From assembly GCA_945929285.1 (NCBI GenBank), contig CAMEOC010000015.1, forward strand, positions 1 through 10,241: DNA of 10,241 nt, given 5' to 3'. Each line of letters begins with the position of its first letter. The first letter of the stretch is position 1. The DNA comes from an uncultured Mucispirillum sp. GTDB taxonomy: Bacteria > Chrysiogenota > Deferribacteres > Deferribacterales > Mucispirillaceae. The translations under genes were made by a program, and so were the position numbers. The notes under the pieces are model-generated. The model ran no database searches and was not told the DNA's origin. It saw nothing but the letters and a program-made list of their open reading frames with translations. This document shows, in pieces, positions 7,826 through 10,241 of this stretch.

Positions 7826-8761
7826 TTTTTCCAAACCTTGCCTTATTCTATTGGAATTGCACTCTGTATGGTCATCATCTCTATGGTTGCATGGCTCTGG
7901 GTGTATTGTTACATCTGCTCCTTTTATTTCTTTTGAAATAGCATGCTCTATAATATCGGTTATTTTATGGACTTCTTCAAGGGTGAGTTTTCTGCATAAA
8001 GTTAAGTGCATATCTATAAATATTTCATTACCTGCACTTCTTGTGCGAAGCCTGTGAAAATCTAAATGGTATTCCCCAAAACTTTCTAACACTTTTAATA
8101 ATTTACTGTAAACTTCTTCTTCAATACTGGAATCTAACAGCTGTTTTGAAACCTGTAAACTTAACTTTATGGCTGAATATATAATATATAATGCTACAAT
8201 AGCTGCCACAATAGAATCTATTACCGTTAGCCCTGTTATTTTTATTATAAATAATGCTAAAATAATACCTATATTTGTATATAAATCTATGGAGTAGTGC
8301 ATTGCATCTGATTCTAAAACTAAAGAGTTTTCTTTTTTTGCTTTATATCTTAAATATATTGTTAAAAATACTGTTGCACCAATAGATATACCCATAACAA
8401 TAAACCCGGCACTTGTTACTTCCGGGTGTTTATTATGTATAAACTTATCCCATGCTGAAATTAATATAAATATACCAGATAAAAATATAATAATAGACTG
8501 GATAAAAGCAGCCATAGCCTCATATTTGCCATGGCCATACTGGTGGCCTATATCTGCTGGTTCTTCTGATTTTTTCAACGCAATAAAATTAAAAAAAGAT
8601 GCAGCAATATCTAAAATAGAATCCACAGCTGATGATAATATGGAAAGTGAACCTGTTAAAAAACCAACTACAGCTTTTGATACTGCTAAACAAAATGCCA
8701 CACTTATGGCAACCTTGGTAGCTTTCGTTTTTTCACCTTTTTGGTTACTTACTTCTTCCAT
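7814..8761 (-). CDS. Cation diffusion facilitator (CDF) metal exporter, FieF/YiiP-like
   Basis: This 315-residue inner-membrane exporter should move divalent metal (Zn2+, Fe2+, Mn2+ or Cd2+) out of the cytoplasm in exchange for protons. Site A is complete: D47 and D51 in VDSILD, H155 and D159 in HYSID. A second metal site is given by D70, H73 and H77 in DIGHQYGHGK. The C-terminal cytoplasmic domain has H236, H252, H265 and H287, matching the zinc-sensing dimer sites of YiiP. After HPEP a tail with C291, H293, D295-D297, H298 and C301 could bind additional metal. The Asp/His ligands of site A suit zinc, but the metal cannot be fixed from the sequence. Its ATG (8761-8759) shares a base with the TAA stop of the upstream membrane gene (TAATG), so translation is coupled and it is the last visible gene of the rpsR operon. 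Confidence 0.93.
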   Translation of the reverse strand: MEEVSNQKGEKTKATKVAISVAFCLAVSKAVVGFLTGSLSILSSAVDSILDIAASFFNFIALKKSEEPADIGHQYGHGKYEAMAAFIQSIIIFLSGIFILISAWDKFIHNKHPEVTSAGFIVMGISIGATVFLTIYLRYKAKKENSLVLESDAMHYSIDLYTNIGIILALFIIKITGLTVIDSIVAAIVALYIIYSAIKLSLQVSKQLLDSSIEEEVYSKLLKVLESFGEYHLDFHRLRTRSAGNEIFIDMHLTLCRKLTLEEVHKITDIIEHAISKEIKGADVTIHPEPCNHRDDDHTECNSNRIRQGLEKLKD

Positions 8762-9783
8762 TATTCATCACCTTTTTGGTTTTCATCTTTATTTTGCAGC
8801 CACTTTGGTTTATACCATATACTAAAAAGCCCAATTAATACAATAAGTGCAACAAACACTGTAAAATACATAAATATAAATATTAAAAAGAGCATTCTAA
8901 AAAATATGGAAACTTGAAACCTTTCAAAGCCTTTATTTACAACCTGAATACCCTGGAAAAAATATAAAAAACCAAATATTATTAATATATTATATGAAAT
9001 ATATTTTAATGGCTCATAAGGAGTTAATATTAAAAAGCCCCCTAATATTAAAAACCATACTAAATTATCTGGTAGTTTATATTCCCTTATAATTATGGTG
9101 TTTTCTTTTATTAATGGTTTCATTCTATCTGTCATATAAGTAATTAATATAAATACTGAAGCAAGGCCTGCAGGTATTAAATATACAAACTGTTTTGCCA
9201 CTTCCATTTTATGAAGTGATAAGTATGATAATATATCTTTTGATGCTTCTGGAAGCTCAATATTTTGGGTATTTTTTATGGTTTCAAGGGCATCTATAAT
9301 ACCTACTTGAATTATTTCTGCAACAGCATTTATACTGTAATTTCTTAAATCTGCATTTAAAAGTATTAATAAGCCTGCAATAAAAGCAGGAATAAATGCT
9401 GATATTATTATTGAAATATAAAGCTCTTTTTCTTTTTTTCTATTAATAAAAAGTACATAAACTGGTAAAAATATTATGAAAAAATAAACAGGCATCCAAA
9501 AACTTTGCAGGTTTGCACTGTTTAATGATAAACCGCTTTTTGATATAAGCTCGCTGCTATAAGGTAAGGCTACAAAAAATAATGTAAATAAAATATAAAA
9601 CACAATAGATATTATATCTGTTTTTTTATTGCGAATACTTGATTCTAAATATGCAAGTAAAGCAATACCTGAAGCAATAAATAATATAACCCCAAAAAAA
9701 GCAAAAACTGATTTTGATATAATATAAATAAGATAAAATGATAAAAAACTTAAAATTGAATAAAGCTGAACTGAACCTGTCAT
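8761..9783 (-). CDS. DUF2232 (YybS-like) integral membrane protein
   Basis: This polytopic membrane protein of about 340 residues has roughly eight hydrophobic segments and no catalytic motif. The C-terminal third fits the DUF2232/YybS pattern: EYKLPDNLVWFLIL, then ISYNILIIFGFLYFFQGIQV, then a last helix with VLIGLFSIWYKPKW. Members are frequently found beside rpsR/rplI, as here; their biochemical role is unknown, although a link to envelope or ribosome-operon physiology is often assumed. Start choice is uncertain. ATG at 9783 is preferred because the alternative GTG at 9804 lies inside a 12-bp hairpin stem with no ribosome site; ATG 9783 has only a weak TTTTGG upstream. The longer form would have 347 residues. 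The stop overlaps the CDF start. Confidence 0.8.
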   Translation of the reverse strand: MTGSVQLYSILSFLSFYLIYIISKSVFAFFGVILFIASGIALLAYLESSIRNKKTDIISIVFYILFTLFFVALPYSSELISKSGLSLNSANLQSFWMPVYFFIIFLPVYVLFINRKKEKELYISIIISAFIPAFIAGLLILLNADLRNYSINAVAEIIQVGIIDALETIKNTQNIELPEASKDILSYLSLHKMEVAKQFVYLIPAGLASVFILITYMTDRMKPLIKENTIIIREYKLPDNLVWFLILGGFLILTPYEPLKYISYNILIIFGFLYFFQGIQVVNKGFERFQVSIFFRMLFLIFIFMYFTVFVALIVLIGLFSIWYKPKWLQNKDENQKGDE

Positions 9784-9798
9784 TAGTGATACCAAAAT

Positions 9799-9830
9799 AT
9801 TCACCAGTTATTATTTAGTAACTGGTGAAT
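9799..9830 (-). terminator. 12-bp perfect hairpin between rpsR and the DUF2232 gene
   Basis: ATTCACCAGTTA (9799-9810) and TAACTGGTGAAT (9819-9830) are perfect inverted repeats with an 8-nt loop. Read on the minus strand the stem is followed only by ATTTTGG, so it is a weak intrinsic terminator at best. It may act as an attenuator, RNA-processing site or mRNA-stabilising 3' end that lowers expression of the two membrane genes relative to ribosomal protein S18. It also buries the GTG codon at 9804-9802. Confidence 0.55.
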
Positions 9831-9841
9831 TTAATATATAA

Positions 9842-10072
9842 TTACTTATTAAGTGTAAAAGGAACAAGTGCAATAATCCTAGCAGTTTTAACAGCTGCTG
9901 CTAAATGCCTTTGGTGTTTTGCACAAGTGCCAGTCATTCTGCGAGGCATAATTTTACCTCTTTCTGTAATAAACTGGCGTAAAAGTTTTGCATCTTTATA
10001 GTCAATATCTATTTTGTCTGCACAGAAGCGACATAATTTTTTCTTTTGAAATCTTTTTTTAATAACAGCCAT
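9842..10072 (-). CDS. rpsR: 30S ribosomal protein S18
   Basis: This 76-residue protein of the small ribosomal subunit partners S6 on the platform. The diagnostic parts are CRFCADK near the start, [30 protein letters not shown] and [13 protein letters not shown]. The two CxxC-like pairs (CRFC and CAKH) make it the zinc-ribbon C+ form of S18. The ATG at 10072 is chosen over the adjacent GTG at 10075 because a perfect GGAGG lies at 10083-10079, 6 nt before the ATG. It follows ssb by 28 nt, in the conserved rpsF-ssb-rpsR order, so it is presumably driven from a promoter outside the window. Confidence 0.97.
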   Translation of the reverse strand: MAVIKKRFQKKKLCRFCADKIDIDYKDAKLLRQFITERGKIMPRRMTGTCAKHQRHLAAAVKTARIIALVPFTLNK

Positions 10073-10078
10073 CACTGT

Positions 10079-10083
10079 CCTCC
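10079..10083 (-). promoter_or_regulatory. Shine-Dalgarno site of rpsR
   Basis: GGAGG on the minus strand has a spacer of 6 nt to ATG 10072 but only 3 nt to GTG 10075, which decides the start. Confidence 0.85.
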
Positions 10084-10100
10084 GTTAATTATAGCTAATT

Positions 10101-10241
10101 TTAAAATGGAACATCATCATCTGAAATCATGCTGTCATCAGATGGCATTTTAATGTCATCTTTATCTACCATGCTTTCGTCAAATTCTGCTCTGTCTTTT
10201 TTGCTTCCCACCATTTGGAAAGACTCTACAATGACTTCATG
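10101..10241 (-). CDS. ssb: Single-stranded DNA-binding protein, C-terminal end
   Basis: Only the last 46 codons are in the window. HEVIVESFQMVGSK is the end of the OB fold as found in bacterial SSB (E-V-x-x-ES-x-QMLG pattern). A short acidic linker (DESMVDKDDIK) follows, then the tip SDDDVPF, matching the conserved acidic C-terminal peptide ending in PF that recruits replication and repair proteins. The linker is short, with no Gly/Gln-rich stretch. Its place before rpsR matches the conserved rpsF-ssb-rpsR operon. The gene continues beyond the right edge. Confidence 0.93.
   Translation of the reverse strand, partial: HEVIVESFQMVGSKKDRAEFDESMVDKDDIKMPSDDSMISDDDVPF

Noticed and set aside
9842..10075. 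A 77-residue form of S18 starting at GTG 10075.
   Set aside because: The GGAGG site is only 3 nt from the GTG but 6 nt from ATG 10072, so the ATG is the better start.

Overview
The window is a compact, AT-rich bacterial chromosome segment. It carries housekeeping genes (replication, translation, thiamin metabolism, transport) and two short stretches of accessory or decaying DNA. A DUF2232/YybS-type membrane gene directly after rpsR, the very low GC and the zinc-ribbon form of S18 would fit a low-GC Gram-negative lineage such as the Deferribacterota (Mucispirillum-like). That placement is a guess from gene order and composition, not a demonstration.

Layout, left to right. Positions 1-4329 are a minus-strand operon read from right to left: an 80-residue degenerate receiver-like protein, dnaE (DNA polymerase III alpha) and thiD (cut by the window edge). 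The gaps are only 2 nt each, and a near-consensus promoter lies at 4351-4379. Positions 4415-4794 (minus) hold a broken small gene encoding a signal-peptide-like start and one Listeria-Bacteroides-type surface repeat; it has two frame breaks. Positions 4795-4945 are a divergent promoter region. The rightward promoter is close to perfect and places transcription start at or next to the ATG of a sodium:solute symporter (4946-6376), predicting a leaderless mRNA.

Positions 6434-7825 (plus) are an extremely AT-rich two-gene module: an OLD/AAA15-type ATPase followed by a TOPRIM-domain protein. This is the architecture of many anti-phage ATPase-TOPRIM systems. The ATPase has no ATG, GTG or TTG upstream of its Walker A motif; its reading frame must begin at a non-canonical codon (probably ATT at 6434) or it has lost its start. 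The TOPRIM gene has lost its middle part and is frameshifted near its end. The module therefore looks like a decaying defence locus.

Positions 7814-10241 (minus) are the end of the ribosomal rpsF-type operon: ssb (C-terminal end only), rpsR, a 12-bp hairpin, a DUF2232 membrane protein and a CDF-family metal exporter whose start codon overlaps the DUF2232 stop.

The most notable points are the ATPase-TOPRIM module and its start-codon problem, the phospho-acceptor-less mini-receiver co-transcribed with dnaE, the predicted leaderless symporter mRNA, and a roughly 65-residue polar insertion in DnaE.
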